This document shows positions 1-12,189 of a DNA stretch of 64,000 nt, one piece after another; within the stretch, counting starts at the first letter, position 1, and each line of letters starts with the position of its first letter. The notes below the pieces were generated by a model. That model was not told the DNA's origin. It saw only the letters and a program-made list of their open reading frames with translations, and did not search any database. A program made the translations under genes and the position numbers. This DNA comes from Wyeomyia smithii. Its lineage: Eukaryota > Arthropoda > Insecta > Diptera > Culicidae. The stretch covers positions 248,429,971-248,493,970 of the forward strand of contig NC_073696.1 of NCBI RefSeq assembly GCF_029784165.1, given 5' to 3'.

Positions 1-215
1 AACGATGCAAAACGAGTTTACTATTGGGGTTAATTCAACGAATTGGCACTGCGGTACCAAGAGCCTGAAAATGGTGTCGATCAGAACTTGGACATGCCAA
101 ACGTATCGAAAACAATTATGATTACGATTTTTTTCAAGTTTAAAATTGTTATCTGCAAACTATTAGACTTTTTTTTTAAAGGTAAACATTCCATCACATG
201 GCGAATTCCCGATTT

Positions 216-434
216 TCACACTTCAGCAGCGGTTTTTTTCAGCATTCTAATTCAAAACCTGCCGAAGAGCGACCTCTGTCGATGTGATGCAATTTCTTAC
301 CGATACTCTAGTTTTTTCTCTATTTCACACTTCAGCAGCGGTTTTTTTCAGCATTCTAATTCAAAACCTGCCGAAGAGCGACCTCTGTCGATGTGATGCA
401 ATTCCTTACCGATACTCTAGTTTTTTCTCTATTT
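216..434. repeat. 109-bp tandem duplication, two units
   Basis: A segment beginning near the word CACTTCAGCAGCGG and ending near TTTTTTCTCTATTTC occurs twice head to tail, with the second copy displaced by 109 bases. The two copies are almost identical; one visible difference is in the stretch ATTTCTTACC versus ATTCCTTACC. Small open frames here are products of the duplication. No gene is recognised. Confidence 0.85.
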
Positions 435-639
435 CGTGTTCATCATTTTTACTGGATTTTATTAACATATTTTGATATGCGTAGAAAACTAATCTTTGAT
501 ACATTCATTTAACTTTTAAAAAAAGGATAATCATACGTCGAAATGACTCCTGAATTCTAAATAATTGAATAGGTTTTTTTTCTTTAAATTATCATTGAAT
601 GGTCATTACAGTGTCACCTCACCGATAAATAACAGAAAC

Positions 640-864
640 CAGGGGTGGCATTGCGCAGCTCGATTCGAACGATTTTCGCTATTTTCGAGTAGGTCGCATA
701 CTGCCAGTTATGCTTTAAGCTTAAAATAAGCTGTCATTGTCATTTGTCCTGCGGCCCATCTAACCCGCAAAGTCGGAAAAATACGAAACACGAAACATTA
801 CGCCCCCAGCGATCATTTAGTTTTATTCGAGTTGCTCGAAACGAAATGCGCAATGTCACCCCAG
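640..864. mobile_element. Small inverted-repeat element (MITE-like, 225 bp)
   Basis: The left end (640-657) and right end (847-864) are inverted copies matching at 16 of 18 positions, around the core CATTGCGCA. The termini CAGGGGTG and CACCCCAG resemble hAT-type ends, but I could not find a clear 8-bp target duplication, so the superfamily is an inference. No coding capacity. Confidence 0.6.
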
Positions 865-1277
865 AATTCAAGTTTTAATATTTCTATATTGTTTTAGAAA
901 TAATGAGAAAAGACCAACGCACTGTTAGCAAAAAAAATGGACAACATGCAGAAAGCGAGCAGCCAAAATGACGCAGACTATCTTTCAAGGACGCAACTTT
1001 AAAAAAAATACAAAATAAATTGTTTTTTTTAACAGTACAACTCTTTTCTCTTGATTCCTCCATGACCGGACAGTCCGCAGTGTTTAGGGAATCTTTTTTT
1101 ATTTTTTATTAAAAAAAATCAGATTATTAAAAAAAGAGTTTTTTCACATAATTAATTTTGAATTGTTCTTTTAATGTTTAAATTCCAGAGTATATTTTTT
1201 TTGAAAGACAAAATTATTATCAACAAGTATGCCGAAGACGTCACACCAATCAAACAAACCATTTTGTTTCTAAAATA
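865..1277. other. Unassigned AT-rich DNA
   Basis: Poly-T and poly-A runs, no open frame worth reporting and no repeat structure that I could recognise. Confidence 0.5.
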
Positions 1278-2476
1278 CAGTAATCACCCGATTTTATCTG
1301 TACCCGATTTTATCTGCCACCGATTTTATCTACCCCCGATTTTATCACATTTTTCACCCGATTTTATCATCATAAAACATTTCTTTAAAAAAATGTCAGG
1401 GTGAACTGATTTTCTATCACGCTTCAATATTTAAGATATTTTTCATAACTCTGTGTATCATTCTGGATGCAGTTTACATTAAAAATTCAACCGATGCACA
1501 ATGTTACATTTTGCTGTTATCGTGCGAATAATTGAATAGTGATACAAATGTTTATTTTAACCGTATAATATGTTCGGAGAAGTTTCAAAATATTTGAAAA
1601 CGCATCTTTTGATGTAGAAAGCTGGAAGATCAATCCTCCTAAAAGTGAGATGGAATATTTACTTTTTCATTAGATAAAGATAGACGCTTGGTGTCTTAGG
1701 CAAAGTATTAGGTGATCTCAAAACAAGAAACTTTGCGGAAGACATCATTTCTCTATCTCTTACAAATTGCAAGCAACATAAAGTTTTCTATGAGAAGGCA
1801 TTGAAAATCGTTATTTACATTTTAAGATTTTTCTGGTTGCAATATGTGAGAGATATCAGCATGCTGTCTTCGGCAAAGCTTAGTGTTGTGAGAACATCTA
1901 ATATTTTGCTTATGGTACTGCGCTACAAAAAAGCAAGCAATTGATTTTACCAATTCAAACAGAAACATGAACAATAAAAAAACTTAATTGTAATATATTT
2001 GCACCTCTACATCAATTTTTTTAGGTTTTTTATTTTTTAAGGTTTGTTCAGAAAAGTTTCAGGCAACTGAATTATCTATCTAAAAAAATGTTTAAAAAAA
2101 ATAGTGATGATCGATTTTTTATTGTCACTTTTTGTTTTTGAATTTTTTTTTCCAGTACAGGATCTCAAATTGAATTTTTTAAATATTTTTTTTTAAAGCT
2201 TAAACAGTTTTCTCAAATTCATCCCTTGATAACTTTTCTCTATCTTTAGTCATTATTCAGATATATCGATTTATGAAAAAACAACTGTAGCTTTTTTCAT
2301 ATGTTTGTACAGATAAATTTTCCAAAAAAAATTATAATCGCTGATTTCACGTATTTAGTTATTGATTTAACACCTTCAATAAAAGAAATAAATTTTAAAA
2401 ATTTCCCGATTTTATCACTTTCCCTATTTTATCACGCCAAAAATCAACAGGGTGAGATATAATCGGGTGATCACTG
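1278..2476. mobile_element. Non-autonomous Tc1/mariner-type element, 1.2 kb
   Basis: Termini are inverted: the left end reads CAGTAATCACCCGATTTTAT and the reverse complement of the right end reads CAGTGATCACCCGATTATAT, two mismatches in twenty. Both ends are flanked by TA (1276-1277 and 2477-2478), the target site used by Tc1/mariner/pogo transposases. The word CCCGATTTTATC or a close variant is repeated near both ends. The interior is AT-rich without a transposase frame, so it must be mobilised in trans or is dead. A relative with similar termini lies at 63046-63785. Confidence 0.72.
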
Positions 2477-2952
2477 TATTCATAACCATCAATACTTTTT
2501 CGATATAGCATTTTTCAAAAGCTTCTCAAAAAAGAGTCGTGTTTTAAAAAATTAAACCAATGCGTCTTTTGCCCATAGAAACATCTATGCAAAGTTTGAA
2601 ACTGGGACATTTTTTGTAGAAGTCTTTTAGATTAAGAACTCTTTAGATTAACTAACTATTGTTTAAAAATGACGAGTCAAACAGCGAACAACATAACCTG
2701 AGCTCACCTGGGCCAAGAACATTTTTTTTCTAAAAGAGTATTCTACGCTTTTACGACAGAGTTTCCTAAACACTTCCGTTTTTGTTTTTAAAAAACAACG
2801 AACATTTAATTTGTTTTTTGAAAAATTTGGCAAAAGTCCCACATACGCGTTTTTGGTATGTAATAGCCCTAAAAAACAAAAACTGGAATCAATATTCCAG
2901 TCGACTGTAAAAATGCTGTTTCAAGAAAACCGCTCTTAAAAATTCTAATATC
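2477..2952. other. Unassigned AT-rich DNA
   Basis: No coding or repeat structure identified. Confidence 0.5.
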
Positions 2953-3290
2953 CTAAAGTCGTTTGCCATGAAAAGCTAGCTTCCAAAAAACGCGTTAAGT
3001 TCAAAATCCACGTGAAAATACCGAGTGAATTCTGAAATCCACGTAAAAAAAATTTACTTGTAAAAAGTTTTTAATCATGTTTGAAAATTAAAAAGCAGTG
3101 TTATTTCATTCTGCGAATGAACACGAATATCAGAGAAAATTACCAAAAACCATTTAAATTTTTCTGGGAAATTCAAGTGAAAAACGCGTTTGTTGCTTGC
3201 CCACTTTTGGAATGTTTAGAAGAAAAGATTTCCCATTTTGTTCTACGCGCCGCGTATCCGCCGTGTAAAAGGCGACTGAAACGTAAAAAT
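2953..3290. mobile_element. Degenerate relative of the ACGCGG-repeat MITE
   Basis: The right part (about 3242-3280) contains CGCCGCGTATCCGCCGTG followed by AAAAGGCGACT, close to the right end of the clearer element at 61974-62299 (CGGCACGTATCCCCAGCG then AAAAAGCGACT). The left part begins with CTAAAGTCGTTTG, resembling that element's terminus, and contains CCACGTGAAAA and CCACGTAAAA words. It is strongly diverged; the boundaries are estimates. Confidence 0.4.
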
Positions 3291-4880
3291 GATTTTCTTG
3301 AAACAGTTAGACAACAATTTCAATTCTCAATTTCAAGCAACTTTCGCATACAAAAATAACCGATGATCGAGTAAATAATTTCAAAGATTTCAAGAAACAA
3401 ATTTAAAATTCCCTTGATCATCCAAAAATAAATATATATTTTAAGATTTTGCTAATTAAAAAAAATGGAACCAATCGGATTAGCACACTGAAAGTAATTT
3501 TGATTGTTTCCCATTTTAAGCTAATCAAATATTTTTGGAAAATTGAAAATGGCGAAAAACATCATAGTAAACTCGGGAACTGAATTTAATGGAAAAGAAA
3601 AATAAAACTTACAATGTTTCCCATAGACTTTGCTAGAGTTTAAAAAGCTAACTGATTAAAGTTTACTAAACATATCTGTTCCTCTTTCAATTATTTGTAC
3701 ATATTAGCATTAATACGGGCTTTTTATTCAAAGTAAATTATGTTTTTATTCGGGTCTTTTTATTTTATTTTATTTTTTTTTTCAATAATCATCATATTGT
3801 GGGTGGAAAGACAAAATATGTAATATTTATTTTAAAAACTAAGCAATCAAAACAGAAATCTTGCTTTTAGAACGCCGACAATTAGAAAAAAACATCAAGC
3901 TTATACTGGCATGATATTACCTATAGCCAATTTTGAACATCATTGAAACTTGGCGTGGTCTGGACAAATTGCCGTTTTTCTCAACTGCTATTGTGTAAAA
4001 CTTATATTGAAAACCTTGAAACACTCGATACTCGCTAGATCAGTTCAGCAGTAAAAAATAATCAAGTTCTAAACCGTCTCTCTTAACCACGATTATGAGA
4101 TGCGGCAAAGTCAATGGTACGGAAACACGCATCATGCTTGGAAACTTCTGTGTACAAACATGCACTGCTATTGGGGTAAAAGTTTTTAATATTACAGGAA
4201 ACAAATGTGATTGACACAAAAACTGAGCCAAAAAATTCCCAGCCCAGTCGATCAAGTTTAAGTTTCGTGAAGTTTTTAAAATCGAGGATCCTTTTGAGAA
4301 TCAAGACTATTCGTCAACTACGTGAAAATAAATAATAGCATATTCGATTAACTAATGAAATGTTTTTTATTATACAACGAAGTTTTTCAAAATTACAACG
4401 ATTTATGCATGTTTGCAATTCTTATAAAGTGCACTGGTTTTAGAAAATGCACTCTTTGATATTTCAAAGCGAGTTCATTTTTGTTTTAATTTTTTTTATG
4501 TGTTTGCAAAAACGAATTTGCCATTGATCTGTAATCAATGTTTCAAAATGAAATTTAACAAAAGTCCACTTAACAGTGGCTAAGAAACAATGTGTCACTC
4601 TAATTTTGACAAAAAAAAAAGATATTTAAAGAAGTGCAGTAAAATTTCACAACAAAACTTATTTTGCATTGAATCAATTTGATCAACCTGTTTCATATAA
4701 GACTTAATGATTCATTTTTATTAAACGCTTGCAAAAATACTGACAATTTTCGCCCTACACATTGAACAATTATAACTCGGTGCAATGTGAAATGCAGTGT
4801 AATACATATGCGAAAACTCAGTCACTAGTAATTAGAAATTAGTTTAGATTTATCTTAGAAAAAAATATAGTTAATAATTA
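3291..4880. other. Unassigned AT-rich DNA
   Basis: Short open frames only, none with recognisable protein features. No inverted repeats or microsatellites were noticed. Confidence 0.5.
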
Positions 4881-6248
4881 CTTAATAATACAAACAAACT
4901 CAAGCTCCCAACCCAACAACCCCCAACCAGAAAATCGTCAAACCATACTAACCCCAGTAAATCGGGTGTAGCGATGACTCCCTCTAACAAGTTTGTTTTA
5001 ACCCTGCGAAAATAATATGTATTGTAAACACTGCTCCGTCAAGCTAACGCAAATGAGCTAGAAAATAAACAACTTTAAATCTTCAACATTTAACAATTAA
5101 ATGCATATTTTAATTGACTCGATAAGCGGTCTAAAAAAAAAACAACTAAAACAGCCGGCCGGAATTATTGCTGTGGTTTAATTTTTTTTTTTGCTGAAAC
5201 ACTAACCTGGCGAGTGCAATTGCACTTATTAAAGATGCAGAAGAATAAACACAAGCACCAAACACCAAAACAACACACTTGCTGGTTACCAACCAGCATT
5301 CTTTTATCATCTAGCGCGGATTAAATCCGTTTTAAATTCGCTAGATTTTCCGTTTCACTCACGAATGATATGCACCGCACTTAACTTCCATGGGTTTTAC
5401 TTTTTTTTTTCACATGAAAATTATAAATTTTTCACTACTGCACTCCCCATTACAGAAAACATAGCACCGAATTACACCCAGAAGCCGAAAAAACACTTTC
5501 GACACTTTTTAACCCGCCGCGACAGTATTTTCTTACTTTAAACACGCGAATTTTTAACGCAACACGAAATAATTAAACTTCAATCACAACTCGATTGAAA
5601 ATAAAAAAATGTTTGCGCTACGTTTGCTTTCGATGAGAATAAACAAGAGTTCAATACACACACCAATACAATAAATCGTGCATCTGTTTGCGCGACGTTT
5701 GCTATCGGTGAGAATAAGGTCTGCGCCAAAGCGAGAAAGACAGAAAAAACCGAAAGAAAGAGCGTCCAACACATAATTCGAGCGAATTTCGTTCAACCCG
5801 CATGAATTTTGAGAGAGATGGGTCCGATGGTCCGAATCGCGTTCCATGAAATTCTGACTGGGAGGTCGATGCAAAGCCGAGAGTGCAGCGAAGGGTTTTC
5901 ATGTATTTCCTCATTGATGACATTATTCTTCACGTGAGAAAAAAAGTGTCGCGCAGCGCTGAGTGCGATACAAATGAAAAATCGAACAAATTCATTCATG
6001 GTTATTGTAGATGTAGTGGTGTTTTTTCGTTGATGTGTGGTTTCGATTCAAGCCATTTTTCTCGATGTTGTTCATTCGATAACTTGAACCATAGTATGGT
6101 AACTAGAATGGTATAGTACATGTTTGACTGCTCACGTTACGGTTGCTTTTGATTTGTTTGTGACGGCTAAGACTACCATTGCTCCATCTTTCAAATTTCT
6201 GTTGCTTTCTTGTGTGAAATTTCAATCTCGTTTAAGGAACGATACGTG
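4881..6248. other. Hairpin-rich region upstream of the hAT transposase gene
   Basis: This stretch is less AT-rich than its surroundings and holds several short perfect palindromes, for example AGTGCAATTGCACT near 5215, GCTGGTTACCAACCAGC near 5280 and CTAGCG...CGCTAG around 5313-5345. It leads directly into the donor site of the 5'-UTR intron at 6249, so it plausibly contains the promoter and the left subterminal region of the hAT element. No TIR and 8-bp duplication pair could be fixed, so the left boundary of the element is unknown. Confidence 0.35.
5608..5720. repeat. 35-bp direct repeat, two copies 77 bp apart
   Basis: TGTTTGCGCTACGTTTGC at 5608 and TGTTTGCGCGACGTTTGC at 5685 each continue into TTCGATGAGAATAA or ATCGGTGAGAATAA. 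About 30 of 35 positions agree. It may be a subterminal repeat of the hAT element or a duplicated promoter segment. Confidence 0.6.
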
Positions 6249-6336
6249 GTGAGTAAAGTTTAATTACTTCATATATTTCAATAAATCATCACAAACTACC
6301 ATATACCTACTGGAGATTGTTTGCGTGGATTTCCAG
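6249..6336 (+). other. Predicted 5'-UTR intron of the hAT gene (88 bp)
   Basis: The donor GTGAGT at 6249-6254 and the acceptor TTTCCAG ending at 6336 bracket 88 bases; the first in-frame ATG of the transposase follows immediately at 6337. Both splice sites match consensus. The pairing is inferred from sequence alone. Confidence 0.5.
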
Positions 6337-8345
6337 ATGGACAACGTTATGGATCATTGCATTATTGAGCAAATGCTAAAGCGCCCGTTTGCCGCCAGAA
6401 CCATGGAAGAAAAAGTTAAAGTTATTGGACGTCCGGTTCCTCGTCCACCTATGGAACAATTAAAATCCACGTATAAGTTGAAGGGGAAAATTATGTCCCG
6501 CAACTTTAATGTGACCAGCAATGGCTGTGTGGATCGGCGAAATTAAATAAACTTTTCTGCTGGCCATGTTTGCTTTTCCGTAGCGCCAATGAAAAAAATG
6601 TTTGGAGCAAGGAAGGATATAGTGATCTGAATCACCTTTCTGCGTCAATTAAAACGCATTCGAGCTCTAAAGATCACATAAATAATTCACTTGCCTTATC
6701 GATGTTCGGGCAAATGAGGATAGACGAAGCACTTGACCATAGCCGGCAGATCACCCGCAATAAGCATAACGAAGAAGTAACGAAAAACCGGAAGGGTATG
6801 CGAACTTTAATTGAGATCACCTGTTTCCTTGGCACTCACGGTCTCGCCTTTCGCGGACATTATGAATGTTCCGATTCCACGAACAGAGGAAATTATAAAG
6901 ACCTCTGCACGTTGATCGCCGCCAGGGATCCAGCATTCCAGGACTTTATAAATAATAAAGTTTTCAGCGGAACGTCGGGAGGAATCCAGAACGAGCTTAT
7001 AGAATGCATTGAAAGCTACATGCTTCAAACAATTAAAAGAGAAGTTCTTGATGCTGAGTTCGTGTCCATTATGATGGATGAATCAACAGATTCGGCTCGG
7101 TTACCGCAACTATCTTGTACTCTGCGCTACTTACGGCCCGATGGTAAGAAATATTCATAAAATATATTTTGCAAATATGTTAACAAATAGTTGATTTTTT
7201 TTTCAATTCAACGAGGCTCAAACATTTTTTTGTTCATTAAAATTTTAGGAACACCAGTTGAAAGGCTCGTTAGATTGGCAGACGTTAGCAGTGACAAAAC
7301 CGCCGCTGCGTTGGCCGGACACGTTGATGAAATAGCAGCGTATTTTGGTCTTGATGGTGACAAAGTTGTAGCTCAGAGCTATGATGGAGCTGCTGTAATG
7401 TCCGGGGACAAATCTGGAGTGCAAACATTGGTGAAACAACGGTTTCCAAAAGCTGGATATATCCACTGCCGCGCACATGTGCTTAATTTGGTGCTACTTC
7501 ACTCGTGCACAAATAACAAGAAATCAGCAAGGTTTTTCAACACGATCTCATCACTCGCGGCATTTTTTTCGCAGTCACCTAAACGCAGCGAGACATTGAA
7601 GCAATTTATGGAGACCCACATACCAAATGTTTGCAAGACCAAATGGTCGTATAATTCGCGTATGATCAAAATAATTGATTCGAATTATGCAGCGATTAAT
7701 GAATGTTTAGGTGAGATTTATCTTGGCGACAGTGTCTTTGATGCTGAAACTTGTACTACAGCCAGAGGTCTTCACGCATTCATGCTTGAATTCAATACCG
7801 TATTCTTGCTCAAACTTTTTGCTAATATTTTTGCACATACAGATGTTCTGTATCAAATTTTGCAAACAAAAGAATTGGAGGTAGTAGAATGTTTACGTAA
7901 CGTCAAGGCTTGCCTCGCTTCTATCGAAGAGCTCAAAGCAGAGCATCATTTCTACAGAACGCTTAATGATGCAATTGATGTTTCTGGCGAAACGGTCACT
8001 GATAGCAACGGTATCAATTATCGTCCCATAAATATATTGTATATAATTTCGTTTATCCTTGGACAAAACCTGCATCAAACTTTCTCCGAAACGCTTCGGC
8101 TGGCCAGAATGATACTGACATTGCCTAATACAACGGCGTCCATCGAACGAACGTTTTCGGTTCTCCGACGGATCAAAAATTATTTGCGGTCTAAATCGGG
8201 CCAAAATCGATTATTTGGTATTATGATGATGGCTGTGGAGAAAGATTTACTCCATGAGATGATGCTGACGCCATTATTTTACGACGATATTATCGACAAG
8301 TTTGCGTTAAAAGTAAACCGAAGGATTCCTTTGTTATATAAATAA
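6337..8345 (+). pseudogene. hAT-superfamily transposase (DUF4371/ZMYM-like), frameshifted
   Basis: A hAT transposase of the type annotated as zinc finger MYM-type 1/6-like. It would bind its element's ends and catalyse cut-and-paste transposition in the nucleus. In order: an N-terminal basic segment from the ATG at 6337; a TTF-type zinc-binding stretch with WLCGSAKLNKLFCWPCLLF (about 6522-6578); the DUF4371 body, including MMDESTDSA (about 7070-7095); after a 105-bp intron (7144-7248), SYDGAAVMSGDKSGVQ and YIHCRAHVLNLVL; and the C-terminal hAT dimerisation motif TTASIERTFSVLRRIK (about 8130-8180). The frame is lost near 6511-6515, where the upstream frame runs to a stop at 6546 while the conserved motif continues in another frame, a one-base loss or equivalent. 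Between about 8000 and 8060 the usual long insertion domain seems shortened by roughly 100 residues compared with relatives known to me. AATAAA polyadenylation signals follow the stop. Probably a dead element gene; family assignment is firm. Confidence 0.85.
7144..7248 (+). other. Coding intron of the hAT transposase (105 bp)
   Basis: The donor GTAAGAA begins at 7144 and a pyrimidine-rich tract leads to AATTTTAG ending at 7248. Removing it joins the two conserved frames in phase through a split glycine codon (base 7143 plus 7249-7250), and DUF4371 similarity continues across the junction. The perfect phase is good evidence that the intron is real. Confidence 0.8.
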
Positions 8346-8405
8346 ATGTTGTTAAATAAAACTTTTAAAATCTGCTATCGCAATACTGTTGTTTTAATGT
8401 TGCAA

Positions 8406-8640
8406 ATGTCGATTGAACAGGTGGCCCACTTGGTCACGCGTCGCCTCTGAAAGAGACCTAAAGAACCAGGAGGGTGCACAGAGCACAAAAGCCGCTCCCC
8501 GAAGCAATACCTAGCGGTGGTCCCGGGGAGTATTATGGGCTGGAGACTGGAGGGGTTTTAGTGGGTCCGGTCACTGATTCAAACCAACCCCACACTCCCT
8601 GAGGTTGGGGTTTTCCCTTCACCTGAAACAAAAAAAAATA
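8406..8640 (+). mobile_element. 3' tail of a LINE or SINE
   Basis: A GC-rich block unlike its surroundings ends in an A-run (GAAACAAAAAAAAA, about 8624-8638), typical of a 5'-truncated retroposon 3' UTR. It contains CGGTGGTCCCGGGGAGTATT and TGAGGTTGGGGTTTTCCC. I think it comes from an R1/LOA-like LINE 3' end, but this is low-confidence recall. It abuts the hAT gene's 3' end and no target duplication was found. Confidence 0.5.
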
Positions 8641-11600
8641 TACATAATAAACAAATATAGGTAAAGATAGAAGCGCAGACTAACAGACGTAACACTGGAA
8701 TCCAGCTCTGGTATAACTCGAACGATGATTCTATCAAAAATTTGTTCAAAGTGTTATGTTTGTTAGCCTTTGAAAGAAATACGGAATACAGCAGGTCCAC
8801 ACTGGGAAAAAATCCTACAAACTTAACAAAACCTGAGTAACACCGCGCAGGATGATCTGAAAATACGCAAAACTTTGACCAAATATTGTGATGAGTTTCA
8901 TATTCAGTAAACTAAGTATTTTTCGTGGAAGGAAAATTTTGTGGTTTCTAAATATTATGAATAAAAATTAAAATAAATCTTGAGTCTCTAATCTTTTATA
9001 TCATATGTCATTGGGCCTGGTTTTGCTCAGCTAGCTGCAGTTTAAATTTTTTGTCTGAAATTTAAAAAATAGTGAAACATGGATTTATAGTTTCAACTAA
9101 TGTATTTAACTATATTCCGCTAAAATATAGTTTGTTAAAAGTTTCATACCGAACTGTTTCAATTCGCTCCAGAAGATGTTCGTAAAAAACTTTTCATGTC
9201 ATTTGTTTTTTCTCAAATCATGAAAAAATTAAAATTTTTGATCATAGTTTAAATTTTTGTATTATAATAGGAGATTAAAAAACTAGGCTCAAGAAAAAAT
9301 TACATCATTTTTGGAATACGGGAGCAAAAGCTTCTACAAAAACGTGTATTTGTAACTTTGCACCAATAAAAACAAATCGTTTTGTTACCAGTGTAAATGT
9401 AATTATGAACTGCTTCATTATTAATCCAAACTTTAATGAATATTACGAATAACCTATACCCAACCAGAATAATCTATCGAAACCAGAGTGTCTCCAACTA
9501 TCAATAACACCCCACATCGGAAGGAGTATTTTGTATTTTCCTCCGAGTGATATTTCCTTAACAAACAAGAGCGTTTATCGGATGATATCCGTTTTCCCAT
9601 CGGACATCGTGAGAAAAAGCTCCCCGACATTCTCTCAGCATGCAAATGATTACGGTTTGTGCTCCCTGCTGGCTGCTCTGGTTTTGGGTGGTAGTGTATA
9701 CGTAGTTTTGGGAGCGGCCAACAGCCACACAATGGAAATCGACAGACTGTGGAAACCGACGATGGAATGGCCTCGGCTGGAGCAAATTCGTTCCCTGTCG
9801 TCAGTCTGTCGATGCGATTCTAGCCCGAAGCTCGTAAAGTCTGTTCCAAGTGCTGCCGGAAACCGTCTCCAGACGATGATGAAGTGTGGATCCCCACAGC
9901 TAGTAAGAAAACTAACCGTCGGGTTGTCTGTTCGCAAATGGTGTTAGATTAGAGAAGTTGTTTTTTGAAACATTCAGAAAATCCGTGATTTCGGTGGAAA
10001 CGAGAGAAGAAGAATTGAGAAAAAAAACATACTTAGAATCAATTATTCTGTTGTTCGGGCGTTGTACCTGTCTGGGTGGTGAGTGAGCATAATGTGATTT
10101 TTCCGAGCCGAAGAAAAATTCGAAAAATAAGAACGTCCAAGGATGAGATTTCCACTCCCTGCATAATCCGGGTTGTTTCTGGTCTAGGAATAGGAAAAAA
10201 AGCAAAAGGAAACTGAAGAGGTTAGCAAAAAAGCTCAATATTTTTTATGTTATGGAGAAATGTCGGATTGATAGCAAAGTAATTAGGAAACGGTTACTTT
10301 TGGAATATGTGGGATCTATTGCTTACATTGCATGGATACTGAAGAAAATAAAAATCCTTCTGATTATACACGTTGATTCAATAATGAAGTGAGGACATCT
10401 TGTTTCATACAACAGAAGAAGAAGCTCGATTGCTATACTCTAGAACCGTTTGAACTCAGTGATATGTAAAAAAATTTCCAGCAATATTGGAGAATTCCAA
10501 TTGAGTGGGATATAAAAAGTAATGGGTGGAATGAATGGTACGGACTTCGAAGGGTGAAAATGTGCTGAAGAATAATAATAAGACCTCTGTAGAGAGGCAA
10601 CACATCCTCACGGATTTGTTGGACGGTTTGCAATGAGATTCATGGTCGAATGAATGAACGGGTGGGTGGTTTGAACGATGGCCATTCCGACTAGGAGAAA
10701 CTCCAGTGAGAAAGAGAGCGAGAAAGAGAATTCTATAACCAGCAGGAGTGGTGAAAGGCTCGCCTGCCAATTTTCTCCAGACTAACGAGAAGGAGCGTTT
10801 TATGTTACACAATCATTTTTTGCCCCAACTTGGAGCTAGCTTTTATTTTGCACCATACTACGAATTTCGACATTTTCAATGCCGTTGATATCAATTGCCT
10901 TTTTCACAAATGTCCCGAAATGTGGCTGAATCACGACGCTCGAAAGTTTTCGCGTCCTATTCGTCGTGATGTTGATGGATAGCAGGTGAAACCAACCACG
11001 ATCATGGTGGCAGCTGCAATTTGCGAAAGTGACCCCCAAACCAGCGACATTGATTGAAACTTCCCACACTTTTAAAATAAATAAATAAAAAAAGCAACCC
11101 AATTTTCCGGTCGACACAAATGTGCCGCTTAGATTGTAGCGAAATTCGTGATTATTTATCGTGTCATCGAGATATATAGACTTTTCCAGTTCAGTCCACG
11201 TCGGCTTCCGTCAGGGCCGCTCGCGGGCGGTGCTGGTGGGATTCATGAAAGCGTTGCCAAAAATTATTAGTACAATTTCCTCTGACCTCCCATGCTATTT
11301 TCGACCCGGCCGCAGGTTTGCTCCAGTTTCTCGAAACGGTTTGTGCGGATCGGTCGTATCACGGATGCTACCGGGGCTTGCATGTCGGTTTCATTTGTTT
11401 TCTCCCCGTCACCTGCCGTGAATATGTGTGGAATTGATTTTTCCACCTGAAACAGGTGTGTTGTTACTAATTTTTGAAAATGTTTTTTGGTATTTTTTTT
11501 TTAATAAACACAACTGTTTAATTGAATATATTTACAACATTATATTTTGTCCTGCAGTCTGCGACATGAAACAAAAGTTCTAATAAGATGAAGAAAAAAA

Positions 11601-12043
11601 AAGTATTAATAAAATCGTAAGCAATGGACAGACAGATGAAATTACAACTATAAAAAACCTTTTGAGTTCTGTTTAATTTGACATTTTAAACTGAGTAATA
11701 ATTCTAAATTGCGAAGTGAAAATACACTAAATGAACAATAATTGAAATAATTTCATCAATTGATTTTGATCAGATTTCCACCAAGTTTACCATTAAATTT
11801 ATTGGGCTCTGGTTCTGATAGCCGCAAAATCTATTTTGACATTTGTGAACCTTAAACAATTTGAATTCAATGGAAGAAACCCACGGTGGAAATTGACATG
11901 ACATTCAATACAAAATGATAATCATTTGCATTAAACAGTTTTAAAGTCTTGAACACTGTCCGGAAATTATGGAGAAATTAAAATTCTGAAAAGTGAAGAA
12001 TAACACGGAAGTAAAGAGATTTTCACTGACATATTATAACTTA
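8641..12043. other. Unassigned DNA with GC-richer patches
   Basis: About 9480-9950 and 10660-11430 are markedly less AT-rich than the rest. An open frame of 138 codons at 9531-9947 and one of 93 codons on the minus strand (10836-11117) occur here, but neither shows a recognised domain or convincing codon bias. They may be host non-coding or UTR sequence. No TE structure was recognised. Confidence 0.4.
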
Positions 12044-12189
12044 CTAGCTGACCCGGCAAACTTCGTCCCGCATATTTTTGTGTATAATTTAATAATTTTC
12101 AACATTCCAAATTCAATGATTTCTTGCGATTTGTTTATATCGTTTGAAATTATTGGTTTTATCGGAATGACAACATTCTCGATTTTTGC

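Noticed and set aside
5523..8390. CAGTATT-type words at 5523 and, inverted, near 8383 as TIRs of the hAT element
   Set aside because: Only seven bases match and the flanks show no 8-bp duplication.
9531..9947. 138-codon open frame with a hydrophobic stretch
   Set aside because: Overlapping frames of similar length exist on the other strand, codon use is unremarkable and no motif is recognised.
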